64,000 bases of DNA from Nocardia vinacea NBRC 16497 (GTDB lineage: Bacteria > Actinomycetota > Actinomycetes > Mycobacteriales > Mycobacteriaceae), in assembly GCF_000308835.1 (NCBI RefSeq), contig NZ_BAGN01000182.1, positions 1-64,000 on the forward strand. The letters run 5' to 3'. Under the pieces are notes generated by a model, which saw only the letters and a list, made by a program, of their open reading frames with translations, was not told the DNA's origin and did no database searches. A program made the position numbers and the translations under genes. This document shows, piece after piece, positions 32,177 to 40,874 of the stretch (positions within the stretch are counted from its first letter, which is position 1; each line of letters opens with the position of its first letter).

Positions 32177-33676
32177 TCAGTGGACGATTACCGGTTCGCC
32201 TTCCGACGGAGCCGGAACCGTATTCGGCATCAGGAATGCGGTGATCACCGCACCGGCCACGAAAATCGCGGTGGCCCACCAGAAGCTGGTCGTGTAGCTC
32301 TCGATCTGGGCCTGTGCCACGGCCAGCGGACCCGGCGTATGCGACGACAGGTAGTCCGTCGCGGCCGAGGCGGCGATGGTGCTCAGCAGCGCCGTGCCGA
32401 TCGAACCGCCGACCTGCTGGCTGGTGTTGATCATCGCCGAGGCGACACCGGCATCCTCGTGGTGCACACCGGCCGTCGCACCCTGGAAGGCGGTCGACAT
32501 CGCACCACCGAGACCGAGACCCATCAGGATCAGGGCGGGCAGGATATTCGCGACATAGCTGCTGTCCAAGCTGATCTGGGTCAGCCATGCCATGCCGATC
32601 GCGGCGACCAGGAAGCCACCGGCGACCACCATTTTCGGACCGACCTTCGGCAGCAGCAGCGAGGGCACCGTGGTCGAGGAGACGACCATGCCCGCCACCA
32701 TCGGCAGGAACGCCAGACCGGTCTTGATCGGCGAGTACCCCATGCTCAGCTGCATGTAGTAGGTCAGGAACAGGAAGATCGCGAACATTCCGATGCCCAT
32801 GACGAATACCGTCAGGAACGAACCGCCGCGAGTGCGGTCCAGCACGATGCGCAGCGGCAACAGCGGATTCGCGACCCGGGTCTCGATCCACACGAACACC
32901 GCGAGCAGGGCCGCGCCACCGATCAGGAAACCGAGGGTGACCGGGTTGCCCCAGCTGGTCGACTCGGCGTGCGAGAACCCGTAGACGATGCCGAACAGTG
33001 CGGCGGTCACCACGACGGTGCCCGGGATGTCGAGCCTGGGCCGCTCGGCGACCACATGCTTGGCCAGCAGCAGCACCGCGCCGACCAGCGCGACCGCAGC
33101 GAAGCCGAGGTTGACGAACATCACCCAGCGCCACGAGGCCCATTCGGTGAGCATGCCGCCGAGCAGCAGACCGATGGCGCCGCCCGCACCCGCGACCGCA
33201 CCGAAGATGCCGAAGGCCTTGGCGCGCTCACCCGGTTCGGTGAAGGTCACCGTGAGCAGCGACAGCGCGGCGGGCGCGAGCAGCGCACCGAAGACGCCCT
33301 GTCCGACGCGGGCCGCGACCAGCATTTCGAAACTGGTGGCCGCGCCGCCGACCGCGGAGGCGACGGCGAATCCGATCAAGCCGATAATGAAGGTGTTACG
33401 TCGGCCGAACAGGTCACTGAGTCGGCCACCGAGCAGCAACAGGCTGCCGAAGGCGAGCGCGTAACCGGTGACGACCCACTGCCGATCGCCATCGCTGAAA
33501 CCGAGGTCCTGTTGCGCTGCGGGCAGCGCGATATTCACGACGGTCGCGTCGAGCACAACCATGAGCTGAGCCACGCCGAGTACGGCGAGCACCCACCAGC
33601 GCAGGGCGTGCGAGCCGCGGCGGCCCGAGTCGGTTTTCTCGGGGGCGAGTGCCCCACGGTCCAACGTGGTAGTCAT
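32177..33676 (-). CDS. DHA2-family (EmrB/QacA-like) 14-helix drug exporter
   Basis: 499 residues starting MTTTLDRGALAPEK at 33676, with GGGGACAC before it. Helix 1 motif VLDATVVNIALPAAQQDLG (motif D1 of DHA2), WVVTGYALAFGSLLLLGGRLSDLFGRRNTF (motif A) and the helix 5 antiporter motif GAVAGAGGAIGLLLGGML are all clear. Proton-driven multidrug exporter of the cytoplasmic membrane. It is divergent from a TetR regulator (33788), the classical repressor-pump arrangement, so it is probably derepressed by a ligand. Confidence 0.88.
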   Translation of the reverse strand: MTTTLDRGALAPEKTDSGRRGSHALRWWVLAVLGVAQLMVVLDATVVNIALPAAQQDLGFSDGDRQWVVTGYALAFGSLLLLGGRLSDLFGRRNTFIIGLIGFAVASAVGGAATSFEMLVAARVGQGVFGALLAPAALSLLTVTFTEPGERAKAFGIFGAVAGAGGAIGLLLGGMLTEWASWRWVMFVNLGFAAVALVGAVLLLAKHVVAERPRLDIPGTVVVTAALFGIVYGFSHAESTSWGNPVTLGFLIGGAALLAVFVWIETRVANPLLPLRIVLDRTRGGSFLTVFVMGIGMFAIFLFLTYYMQLSMGYSPIKTGLAFLPMVAGMVVSSTTVPSLLLPKVGPKMVVAGGFLVAAIGMAWLTQISLDSSYVANILPALILMGLGLGGAMSTAFQGATAGVHHEDAGVASAMINTSQQVGGSIGTALLSTIAASAATDYLSSHTPGPLAVAQAQIESYTTSFWWATAIFVAGAVITAFLMPNTVPAPSEGEPVIVH

Positions 33677-33787
33677 GTGTCCCCTTTGTCTCGAGGCTTG
33701 ATCCGGAGAAGGCACCTCCGCTTACTGAGTTAAGCTAACACAATAACGGAGACATCTCCTCCACTTAATCCCGCTTATTGCTAGGAT
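33677..33787. promoter_or_regulatory. divergent promoter/operator region of the pump and TetR gene
   Basis: 111 bp, AT-richer than the flanks. GGAGA-CA-TCTCC (33748-33759) is a small perfect inverted repeat, and GCTTACTGAGTTAAGC (33719-33734) is a near palindrome. Either could be the TetR operator. Confidence 0.4.
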
Positions 33788-34468
33788 GTGCCTGTGAATC
33801 CCGCCACTACCGTGCCTCCACCTCGGCGTCTACGCGCCGACGCTGCCCGCAATCAGCAGCGCATCGTCGAGGCAGCCCGCCAGCTCTTCGCCGATCACGG
33901 ATTGGAGATCACCCTCGATGACGTGGCCGAACGCGCCGGGGTCGGCGTTGGCACCGTCTACCGGCGCTTCGCCAACAAGAAGGAATTGATCGCCGAGGTC
34001 TTCGAACAGAACGTCGGCGAATTCGCCGTCGCCGCAGAGACCGCAGCCAAGCATCCCGACCCCTGGCTGGGGCTGGTCCAGTTCTTCGAGTACGCCTGCA
34101 CCCACCTGGCTACCAATCGCGGCTTCAGCGAGGTGATGCTCGAACTCGAGGAGGATATGGAGCGCTTCGCCCAGTTGCGCGACCGGATCAAGCCGACCAT
34201 TGCCGCGGTCATCGATCGCGCGCGCAAGGCCGGCGCACTGCAGCCCGATATCGAGCCCTCGGACTTCTTCGCGCTGATCCATATGGTCGACGCACTCGCC
34301 GAGTTCTCCAAGCCGGTCAATCCGAATACCTGGCAGCGCTATATGGCCATCGCACTCAACGGCGTTCGCAGCGATGACACGCCGCGCCGACCACTACCGG
34401 CACCCCCGTTGACGGATGAGGAAGTCGAACAGGCCAAATCGTTCGCCTGCGCCGGCCGCAAGCGCTAG
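33788..34468 (+). CDS. TetR/AcrR-family regulator of the adjacent exporter
   Basis: 226 residues; GTG at 33788, with a second GTG at 33794 (VNPATT) equally possible. HTH region: AARNQQRIVEAARQLFADHGLEITLDDVAERAGVGVGTVYRRFANKKELIAEVF. The C-terminal ligand domain includes VMLELEEDMERFAQLRDRIKP and DIEPSDFFALIHMVDALAEF. Divergent from the DHA2 pump, which it likely represses. Confidence 0.88.
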   Translation: MPVNPATTVPPPRRLRADAARNQQRIVEAARQLFADHGLEITLDDVAERAGVGVGTVYRRFANKKELIAEVFEQNVGEFAVAAETAAKHPDPWLGLVQFFEYACTHLATNRGFSEVMLELEEDMERFAQLRDRIKPTIAAVIDRARKAGALQPDIEPSDFFALIHMVDALAEFSKPVNPNTWQRYMAIALNGVRSDDTPRRPLPAPPLTDEEVEQAKSFACAGRKR

Positions 34469-34523
34469 CGCAAAAACCGGAGATATCTAGCGCTCAACTG
34501 AGCCAGCCCTTACAGTTGGACGC

Positions 34524-35819
34524 ATGACCAACTCGTGGGGGAACTGGGCCGGGGATCAGCAGTGCGCGCCAGCCGCCATCGTCGCCCCGCGCAATGCCGA
34601 AGAATTGGCCGAGATCATCGGCCACGCCGCCACCACCGGACAGACAGTACGCGTCGCCGGTGCGGGTCATTCGTTCACCGATGCCGTACTCACCGACGGC
34701 ATCCTGCTCGACCTCGCGAAGCTGAACCGCATCCTCGACGTGGAGCGGGAGACCGGCCGCGTTCGAGTGGAGGCGGGCATCACCCTCAATGCCGCGAGCA
34801 ATGCATTGCATCCGCTCGGCCTGGCCTTCCCCAATCTCGGCGATATCGACGTGCAGACCGTCGCGGGCGCGACCGCCACCGCCACCCACGGCACCGGCGC
34901 GACACTGCAAAACCTCTCGGCCGCACTGCAATCCATCGAACTGGTGCTGGCCGACGGCAGCCGAGTCGAGTTGAACGAGGAGTCCGATCCGGACGGCTGG
35001 CGCGCGGCGCGAGTCAGCGTCGGGGCGCTCGGCGTGGTCAGTGCGGTCACCCTGCAGATGGTGCCGTCGTTCGTGCTGGAGGGAATCGAGCGGCCGGTGC
35101 CGGTCGAAGACGTCCTCACGGATCTGGACGCCTATGTCGACGGCAACCAGCATTTCGAGTTCTACATGTTCGGCCACAGCCCGCTGGCGATGACGAAGCG
35201 CAATAACCCCGTCGACCTGCCCGAACAGCCGCGCGGCCGGGCCGCCGACTGGTTCGCCGACATCCTGATGTCCAACTACGCCTTCGACGCGCTGTGCCGA
35301 CTCGGCAAGCGCCAGCCGCGGCTGGTGCCGTGGATCCATCGGGGCGCGGCGTATGCGGGCAGTTACCGCCGCCAGGTCGACCGCTCCTATCGAGTCTTCG
35401 CCTCACCCCGGCTGATTCGCTTCACCGAGATGGAATACGCGATCCCGCGCGAACATTCCGTCGCCGCCATCCGCGAGATCAAGGACCTCGCGACGCGGTT
35501 CGATACGCCGATGCCGATCGAGGTGCGCTGGGTCGCCCCCGATGACGCGTTCCTCTCCCCGGCCGGTGGCCGCGATACCTGCTACATCGCCGTGCACCAG
35601 TACCGCGGCATGGACTTCGAGCCGTATTTCCGCGCCTGCGAAGCGGTTTTCGACAAGTACGACGGCCGCCCGCACTGGGGCAAGCGCCACTTCCAGAGCG
35701 CCGAGACGCTGCGGCCGCGCTATCCGGACTGGGATCGCTTCGCCGAAGTGCGCCGCCGCTTCGATCCCAAGGGCCGCTTCGCGAACGCCTACGTCGAGCG
35801 GGCACTCGGCTCGGTCTGA
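34524..35819 (+). CDS. FAD-linked D-arabinono-1,4-lactone oxidase-family enzyme
   Basis: 431 residues. FAD domain (VAO/PCMH type): VRVAGAGHSFTDAVLTDGILLDLAKLNRIL near residue 42, AGATATATHGTGATLQNLSAAL near 115, and VSVGALGVVSAVTLQMVP near 160. The C-terminal ALO domain ends with RPHWGKRHFQSAETLRPRYPDWDRFAEVRRRFDPKGRFAN, typical of aldonolactone/sugar-alcohol oxidases. The conserved His in the ATHGTG segment is not proof of covalent FAD, so flavin attachment is uncertain. Likely oxidises an aldonolactone or polyol. It lies 55 bp after the TetR gene, and a palindromic repeat follows its stop. Confidence 0.88.
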   Translation: MTNSWGNWAGDQQCAPAAIVAPRNAEELAEIIGHAATTGQTVRVAGAGHSFTDAVLTDGILLDLAKLNRILDVERETGRVRVEAGITLNAASNALHPLGLAFPNLGDIDVQTVAGATATATHGTGATLQNLSAALQSIELVLADGSRVELNEESDPDGWRAARVSVGALGVVSAVTLQMVPSFVLEGIERPVPVEDVLTDLDAYVDGNQHFEFYMFGHSPLAMTKRNNPVDLPEQPRGRAADWFADILMSNYAFDALCRLGKRQPRLVPWIHRGAAYAGSYRRQVDRSYRVFASPRLIRFTEMEYAIPREHSVAAIREIKDLATRFDTPMPIEVRWVAPDDAFLSPAGGRDTCYIAVHQYRGMDFEPYFRACEAVFDKYDGRPHWGKRHFQSAETLRPRYPDWDRFAEVRRRFDPKGRFANAYVERALGSV

Positions 35820-35821
35820 TT

Positions 35822-35963
35822 GCAGCGCCTGCGGCGCTGCGTGTTCGCGGCCCCCGGGTGTCTCGCGTCCGAGCCGTCGAGACTCGCGACTTCGTCGCAT
35901 GCGCTTCGACGGCTCGGACGCGAGACGGGCCGCGAACGGTCGCTCGTAAGACTCGCTCCGTCG
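35822..35963. repeat. interrupted palindromic repeat with a nested larger palindrome
   Basis: The head (35822-35840, inverted repeat GCAGCGCC/GGCGCTGC) and tail (about 35940-35963) match the intact copy at 32051-32097. Between them, at 35843-35937, is a second palindrome. Its outer arms are GTTCGCGGCCC / GGGCCGCGAAC and its inner 21-bp arms (35860-35880 with 35906-35926) are perfectly complementary. The left arm has an extra six bases (CCGGGT). This reads as insertion of one small palindromic element into another. Confidence 0.8.
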
Positions 35964-35979
35964 TGGCGCAGTCGCATGG

Positions 35980-36726
35980 TCAACCAGGCAGCATTTCGGC
36001 GACCAAGCGCGGGAGGGCGGTGCCGATGGGTTCGCGGATGACCTCGGTGGCGATGCTGTCGTAGGGCGTCGGTTCGGCGTTGACGATGACCAGATCCGCG
36101 CCGCTGTCGACGGCGATCGCGCACATCGATGCGGCGGGCTCCACCTGCAGCGAGGAACCGATGGCCAGGAAGATATCGCTGGCCTCGGCGGTCAGCGCGG
36201 CCTTGGTCATGGTGCGGCGATCCATCTGCTGGCCGAACATGATGGTCGCGGATTTCAGGATGCCGCCGCAGGCCGGACATGGCGGATCCGCCTCGCCCGC
36301 GGCGACCCGGGCCAGGGTGGCCGCCATGCTCGTCTGGTATTCGCAACCGACACAGACGACTTCGAACATATTGCCGTGGATTTCGATCACCCGGCCGGGT
36401 GAGGATCCGGCACGCTGGTGCAGTCGATCGATGTTCTGGGTAATGATCGTGATGGTGCGCCCGGCGCGCTCCAGGTCGGCCAGTGCGGCGTGCGCGGCAT
36501 TGGGTTGGGCCTGCCAGGCCGGATTGTCGCGGCGGGCCAACCAGGAGCGTTTGCGCAGCTCCGGATCGGCGAGGTAGGCATCGTAGGTCGACAACAGTTC
36601 GGCGATGGGGTCTTTCGTCCATACGCCGCGGGGGCCGCGGAAGTCGGGAATGCCGGAATCGGTGGAGATGCCCGCGCCGGTGAGCACGCCGATCCGCCCG
36701 TCCCGTTTGCGCCAGTCGGTCGTCAC
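35980..36726 (-). CDS. NAD-dependent protein deacylase (sirtuin)
   Basis: 248 residues. GVLTGAGISTDSGIPDFRGPRGVW near the start (NAD binding), TITIITQNIDRLHQRAG near 95, catalytic His in RVIEIHGNMFEVVC near 117, zinc Cys pairs C-V-G-C and C-P-A-C, FGQQMDRRTM, AIGSSLQVEPAASM and LVIVNAEPTPYD. This is a bacterial CobB-type sirtuin that removes acyl groups from lysines using NAD+. The Tyr/Arg pair used for desuccinylation is not obvious. It is convergent with the lactone oxidase gene and divergent from the MpaB gene. Confidence 0.9.
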   Translation of the reverse strand: MTTDWRKRDGRIGVLTGAGISTDSGIPDFRGPRGVWTKDPIAELLSTYDAYLADPELRKRSWLARRDNPAWQAQPNAAHAALADLERAGRTITIITQNIDRLHQRAGSSPGRVIEIHGNMFEVVCVGCEYQTSMAATLARVAAGEADPPCPACGGILKSATIMFGQQMDRRTMTKAALTAEASDIFLAIGSSLQVEPAASMCAIAVDSGADLVIVNAEPTPYDSIATEVIREPIGTALPRLVAEMLPG

Positions 36727-36790
36727 ATCGATTCAGCCTAGGGGGCTGCGTTATCAGTGCCCAGGGCGCGCGGTCGACAAGCCAAGTTAG

Positions 36791-36817
36791 TGAGAGATTG
36801 TTACACTAAGTCTCTCA
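36791..36817. promoter_or_regulatory. inverted repeat upstream of the MpaB gene
   Basis: TGAGAGA (36791-36797) and TCTCTCA (36811-36817) form perfect 7-bp arms around 13 bases (TTGTTACACTAAG). The size and AT-rich centre suit a dimeric repressor (TetR-like). It is 33 bp before the MpaB start and within reach of the sirtuin promoter. Confidence 0.5.
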
Positions 36818-36849
36818 AGTTCTTGGATGGTTGATCAAAGGAGATCGCA

Positions 36850-37758
36850 ATGACCGCCGCCGCCGCATTCGATGCCGATTCACGGACCGCACCGGAGCGC
36901 CGCCCGTTCGCACCGGGTACTCGAATGTGGGACGAAACCGGCCTGATCACCTTCTCCCTCACCGCCGGCTCGGCATTTCTGCTGCAGACCATGGAACCGA
37001 CCATCGCCGCCGTGGTCGACGAACACTCCACCTTCCGCACCGATCCGCTCGGACGCGCGGTGCGCAGCATCGGTTCGGTGATGATGTGGATCTACGGCGG
37101 CGACGAGGCGATCGCCGAAGCGGATCGCCTGCGCAAGATGCACGCCTCGCTCAACACCACCACCCCCGATGGCGTCCGGCACAAGGCGCTGGCCTCTGGT
37201 CCGTGGGCGTGGGTACTGCACACCGGCACCTTCGCCTTCACCGAGAACGCCGAATACTTCGCCCGCCGCCCGCTGACCCCGGCCGAGAAGGACGCGTACT
37301 ACCAGGAAACGGTGCAGCTCATGCGCAATTTCATGGTGGCGCCCAAGGAGATTCCGGCGAACTACACCGAATTCGAGAAGTTTTTCACGGATACGGTGGA
37401 GAACCACCTGCAGGAGACCGGCACCGCGCACGACTACCTGCGGGTAATCCAGTCGATCGCGCCGCCCGAGCAATTGCCGCGTGCATTGCGGCCGGTCTGG
37501 AAGCGCATGGTCGCACCGGTTGGTCGGCTGCAGTATTTCGTCACCGTCGGCACCACCCCGGAGGCGGCCCGGCGCAAGCTCGGCCTGACGTGGTCGGAGT
37601 CCGATGAGCGCAAGCTGAAGGCGTTGGGCTGGTTCATCGCTCGCACGGTGCCGCTGCTGCCTGAGCGGGTGCGCTACTTCCCGATCGCGTTCGAGGCACG
37701 GCGGCTCGAGCGCGATCGCGCGCGTCTGCGCAAGGTCATCAATCTGCGTCCCATGTGA
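36850..37758 (+). CDS. MpaB/DUF2236-family oxygenase
   Basis: 302 residues. DUF2236 signature: GSAFLLQTMEPTIAAVVDEHSTFRTDPLGRAVRSIGSVM, then IYGGDEAIAEADRLRKMHASLNTT with the His of the b-type heme-binding family, LHTGTFAFTENAEYF and YYQETVQLMRNFMV. Related members include fungal MpaB and rubber oxygenase Lcp, which are heme oxygenases that cleave C=C bonds; the substrate here is unknown. GGAG stands 6-9 nt before the ATG. An inverted repeat (36791-36817) likely controls it. DUF2236 genes are expanded in mycolate actinobacteria. Confidence 0.85.
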   Translation: MTAAAAFDADSRTAPERRPFAPGTRMWDETGLITFSLTAGSAFLLQTMEPTIAAVVDEHSTFRTDPLGRAVRSIGSVMMWIYGGDEAIAEADRLRKMHASLNTTTPDGVRHKALASGPWAWVLHTGTFAFTENAEYFARRPLTPAEKDAYYQETVQLMRNFMVAPKEIPANYTEFEKFFTDTVENHLQETGTAHDYLRVIQSIAPPEQLPRALRPVWKRMVAPVGRLQYFVTVGTTPEAARRKLGLTWSESDERKLKALGWFIARTVPLLPERVRYFPIAFEARRLERDRARLRKVINLRPM

Positions 37759-38078
37759 CGCCTCGCGCGCGTCCACGGCCCGCGGTTGCCGCTCCGGCAC
37801 CGCGGGCCGCGTCGTATCCAGGCAAAATGCCGATTTCCTGACCGACCGGTTTCTTCTTGACCGATATCCCGCGTGCAGCAACAACTCTCGAGCGACGGGC
37901 CTCGAGATGCCTTGGCGGACAAAGTCGCCCCCCTCGTCGCGAAACATATTCCACCCGTCCTGGTATACGTATCACGCACCCTACGACGCAGACCCGGTGC
38001 AGCCGCCCGACAATCCCGACATTGCGCCCAGAACCACGGCACAGCTCCGATTCACCAGCCTGAAAGGTATTCCCGCAC
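37759..38078. other. 320-bp gap with a terminator hairpin after the MpaB gene
   Basis: CGGCCCGCGG...CCGCGGGCCG with an inner TTGCCG/CGGCA (37776-37809) is a strong terminator-like stem 17 bp after the MpaB stop. The rest, up to the ArsC start, holds no gene that I can support; GAAAGG lies 12 bases before the ArsC ATG. Confidence 0.6.
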
Positions 38079-38492
38079 ATGGCTCACAAGCCCAGCGTGC
38101 TGTTCGTCTGTGTCCACAATGCGGGCCGCTCGCAAATGGCCGCCGGATTCCTCGATGCGCTCGCCGGCGACCGCATCGATGTGCACTCCGCCGGGAGCAC
38201 GCCCGCCGACGTCATCAATCCGGCCGCCGTGGCGGTCATGGCCGAACTCGGTATCGATATCTCGACGCACGCGCCGAAGCTGCTGACCGTGGACGCGGTG
38301 GCCATGTCCGATGCCGTCGTCACCATGGGTTGCGGCGATGCCTGCCCGTTCTTCCCCGGTATCAGCTACCGCGACTGGATGCTGCCCGATGCGACCGGTG
38401 AGGACATCGCCATCGTGCGCTCGATCCGTGACCGGATCCGCATCCTGGTGGAAAACCTGATCGCGGAACTGATCCCGGCCACCGCCTGCTGA
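38079..38492 (+). CDS. arsC: arsenate reductase-like low-molecular-weight phosphatase
   Basis: 137 residues. The P-loop SVLFVCVHNAGRSQMAAGFL (C-x5-R-S) is at residues 6-25, followed by VHSAGSTPADVINPAAVAVMAELGIDIS, VVTMGCGDACPFFPG with two further Cys, and DWMLPDATGEDIAIVRSIRDRI. This is the actinobacterial ArsC type, which works with mycothiol/mycoredoxin or thioredoxin to reduce arsenate. There is no arsenite pump or ArsR nearby, so it may be a stand-alone housekeeping copy. Confidence 0.85.
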   Translation: MAHKPSVLFVCVHNAGRSQMAAGFLDALAGDRIDVHSAGSTPADVINPAAVAVMAELGIDISTHAPKLLTVDAVAMSDAVVTMGCGDACPFFPGISYRDWMLPDATGEDIAIVRSIRDRIRILVENLIAELIPATAC

Positions 38493-38540
38493 GTCCGATT
38501 TGTTCAAGACGCCTACCGAAGTGCCGCATACGCTGCGGAT

Positions 38541-38951
38541 ATGACTCCACAACTCAATGTCATCGGCATTGTCGTCAGCGATATGGCCGCCTCACTCGCC
38601 TTCTACCGACGCCTGGGTCTCGAGTTCCCGGAGGCGGATGACGGGCATATGGAGGCACCCTTGCCCGGCGGTATGCGGCTGACGCTGGATACCGAGGCCG
38701 TGATCAAGTCGTTCCACTCCGACTGGCAGCCGCCGACTTCCGCGGGGCGACTCGGCCTGGCCTTCCAGTGCGCGGACCCCGCCGAGGTCGACGCGGTCTA
38801 CAGCGAACTCATCGATGCCGGATACCGCGGCGAACTGAAGCCTTGGGACGCCTTCTGGGGCCAGCGCTACGCGACGATCCTGGACCCGGACGGCAATAGC
38901 GTCGATCTGTACGCCCCGCTGCCGGATCGAGCCGTCGCTATGAGCGGGTGA
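38541..38951 (+). CDS. VOC-superfamily (glyoxalase/bleomycin-resistance fold) protein
   Basis: 136 residues: two beta-alpha-beta-beta-beta modules starting LNVIGIVVSDMAASLAFYRRLGLEF and GLAFQCADPAEVDAVYSELIDAGY, ending QRYATILDPDGNSVDLYAPLP with the usual terminal Glu position replaced by Asp. Metal-dependent enzyme or binding protein of unknown substrate. Its 3' end overlaps the convergent AraC gene by 14 bp. Confidence 0.85.
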   Translation: MTPQLNVIGIVVSDMAASLAFYRRLGLEFPEADDGHMEAPLPGGMRLTLDTEAVIKSFHSDWQPPTSAGRLGLAFQCADPAEVDAVYSELIDAGYRGELKPWDAFWGQRYATILDPDGNSVDLYAPLPDRAVAMSG

Positions 38952-39651
38952 GCAATTCGCTCAACGGCATGCCGGCCAGTTCGCGCACATCGCGCGCGAG
39001 GTGGGCCTGATCGGCGAATCCGGTACGAAATGCGGTGTCCGCGAGCGGTACTCCGCTGCGGGCCACCGCGAGCGCCCGCTGCAGCCGCAGGATCCGCGCC
39101 AATGTTTTGGGCCCGTAGCCGAAGGCCGCGAGCGAGCGTCGATGCAACACCCGCGCACCGAGCCCCGCGGCCTCTGCCGTCGCCGCGACCGACCATCCGG
39201 CGTCCAGCGCATCGACGATCCGCCGCAATACCGGGTCGGGCGGTTCGGTGTCGCCGGCCCGCCGCATTGCGATCGCCTCCAATGCGACGGTCTGATCCGC
39301 TGCCGTCCCGACCTGTTCCGCGAGCCGCCGAGCCGCCGCCCCGGGCCACAGATCCGCCAACTCCACCCGTTTATCGCGCAATTCGTGCGCGGGCACCCCG
39401 AGCAGTGCGGGCGCGCTGCCCGGTGCGAATCGAATCCCGACCCATCGAGTGCCCGTCGCACCATCGGCCATATACGCCCGGGTGTCCGGTCCGGCCACCA
39501 GCAACCTGCCATTGCTCCACAGCAGGTCCATACATCCGTCCGGCAACACCGGTACGGCCGCGGCCCCGGTGACATTGGTATTCGTCCACACCACGGCACC
39601 CGGGAACCGCGACGGCCGCTCCCGGTATCCCGGCACTACCTCTGCCACCAA
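38938..39651 (-). CDS. AraC-family transcriptional regulator
   Basis: 237 residues. The N-terminal domain (VPVLPDGCMDLLWSNGRLLVAGPDTRAYM...WVGIRFAPGSAPALLGVPAHELRDKRVELADLWP) is typical of the group with a DUF6597-like sensor. The C-terminal AraC HTH runs SVAATAEAAGLGARVLHRRSLAAFGYGPKTLARILRLQRAL and VPLADTAFRTGFADQAHLARDVRELAG. It is convergent with the VOC gene; targets unknown. Confidence 0.85.
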   Translation of the reverse strand: MVAEVVPGYRERPSRFPGAVVWTNTNVTGAAAVPVLPDGCMDLLWSNGRLLVAGPDTRAYMADGATGTRWVGIRFAPGSAPALLGVPAHELRDKRVELADLWPGAAARRLAEQVGTAADQTVALEAIAMRRAGDTEPPDPVLRRIVDALDAGWSVAATAEAAGLGARVLHRRSLAAFGYGPKTLARILRLQRALAVARSGVPLADTAFRTGFADQAHLARDVRELAGMPLSELLTRS

Positions 39652-39658
39652 TCCGAGG

Positions 39659-39976
39659 CTACCCGCGACGTCTCGTGCCTCGGTCGAGGAAGGTCAGCAG
39701 CCGGTCGGCCAGCCACTGCGGCCGCTCCTCGGGCACGAAGTGACCGCAGTCCGGGATCCGTTCCAGCCGCATATCATCGGCGTAATCGCGATAGCTGTCC
39801 GGCACGCCCTCGGAGAGCGAATCGCAGGCACCGTTGAGGTGCAAGGTCGGAACTCGCAGGCGCATCATGCGGTAGTGCCGTGCGAAATGCGGTACCTCGT
39901 GCAACACCACATTGCGATTGAAGTCGATGGTCGCCGCATTCGCGCCCGGTGTGCGCATCCGGGACAGATAAGCCAC
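39659..39976 (-). pseudogene. alpha/beta hydrolase, N-terminal half deleted
   Basis: The frame holds only the C-terminal half: MMRLRVPTLHLNGACDSLSEG, YRDYADDMRLERIPDCGHFVPEERPQWLADRLLTFLD, with the catalytic Asp region and His (CGHF) of an alpha/beta hydrolase. The nucleophile elbow and oxyanion parts are missing. To its right, in place of the N-terminal half, is a divergent fragment of another gene (from about 39982), so a deletion has joined the two. The putative GTG at 39976 is not a natural start. Confidence 0.7.
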
Positions 39977-39981
39977 CGTGA

Positions 39982-40257
39982 CCGACCCCCGGCGAACTCG
40001 GCAATGCCGATGCCACCGTCACCACCGACCTGCACACCCTGGGTCGCCTCGGCACGCGCCAACTCGATCCGGCGGATGTGGTCGACCGCGTGCACGTCAC
40101 AGGCGATACCGAACTCGCCTTGCGCCTACTGGGATTGGTGATCGGTCACCGATGGATTCCCGGCAGCCGCGTCGTCGCATCGAGCAGACCGGACCACACC
40201 GCCGAGGAGGCACATCGTATGCTCGGGACGCGGGCTGGGCGCCCGCGTCACAGCGAT
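39982..40257 (+). pseudogene. SCP2-like domain remnant, 5' end deleted
   Basis: The frame immediately after an in-frame TGA reads GELGNADATVTTDLHTLGRLGTR, then QLDPADVV and VHVTGDTELALRLLGLV. This resembles the C-terminal part of an SCP2/maleylpyruvate-isomerase-type domain (D-A-x-V...G-D-x-x-L-A-x-R-L). No start codon or N-terminus is present. It faces away from the truncated hydrolase on its left; both have lost their 5' ends at about 39977-39985. The 3' end of the remnant is uncertain and abuts the lipoprotein gene. Confidence 0.45.
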
Positions 40258-40740
40258 TCAGTGCGGGGTGATGCCGCGCGGGACGACCCGGATCAGGTGA
40301 TCGTCGCCCGCGGCGATTTTCGACTCCGGATCCTTACATCCGACGGTGACCTCGGCGCCGGCGGGTGAGGAAAAGGTCCACAGCGTCATCCACTCTTTTC
40401 CGCCGATTGTTTCCTGTTTTTTCGTATTGGTGGAACGGAGGTCTTCGTTGCGGCCGGTGCTGTCGGTTACCGCGCAGCGTAGGCTCCCGCTCGCCGCACC
40501 CCAGTCGACGGGCACCTTGATATCCATTACGGCATCGGCGGGAATCGGCACTTTCTTGGTCTCCCCCAACGGAATCCGCACGCCACCGTCCGGCTCCTCG
40601 TTTTCGACGGGCGTCGCACTCACCGAACTCGTTTCCGATGGTGCGGACGAACTCGACGCGGCCGTCGTGGACTTGTCATCGGTGCATCCCGCCACGGTAA
40701 CGGCGAGTGCCGCCGTCGCCGTCATCCAGATCAGTTTCAC
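40258..40740 (-). CDS. small secreted lipoprotein
   Basis: 160 residues. A signal peptide with lipobox (MKLIWMTATAALAVTVAGCTDD) gives an acylated Cys near residue 19. A Ser/Thr/Ala-rich linker of about 30 residues follows, then a compact domain (IPLGETKKVPIPADAVMDIKVPVDWGAASGSLRCAVTDSTG...VTVGCKDPESKIAAG) with two Cys that may pair. Function unknown. Confidence 0.75.
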   Translation of the reverse strand: MKLIWMTATAALAVTVAGCTDDKSTTAASSSSAPSETSSVSATPVENEEPDGGVRIPLGETKKVPIPADAVMDIKVPVDWGAASGSLRCAVTDSTGRNEDLRSTNTKKQETIGGKEWMTLWTFSSPAGAEVTVGCKDPESKIAAGDDHLIRVVPRGITPH

Positions 40741-40874
40741 AGGTCAACCTCTCTTCGACAGAGCATGACTACAACTTCCAGATGGACGCAGACTACATGG
40801 CGCGAAAATCGGCAATTTGTTCGCAAATAAGAGGACTCGGTGGATATCGAAAATCTCCGATAGCGTCATATGCC

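Noticed and set aside
32156..33733. 525-residue ORF antisense to the DHA2 exporter
   Set aside because: Product is His/Arg/Gln/Asp-rich mirror of a membrane protein; a shadow frame. The same holds for the antisense frames over the MFS gene at 43.6-44.8 kb and over pgm.
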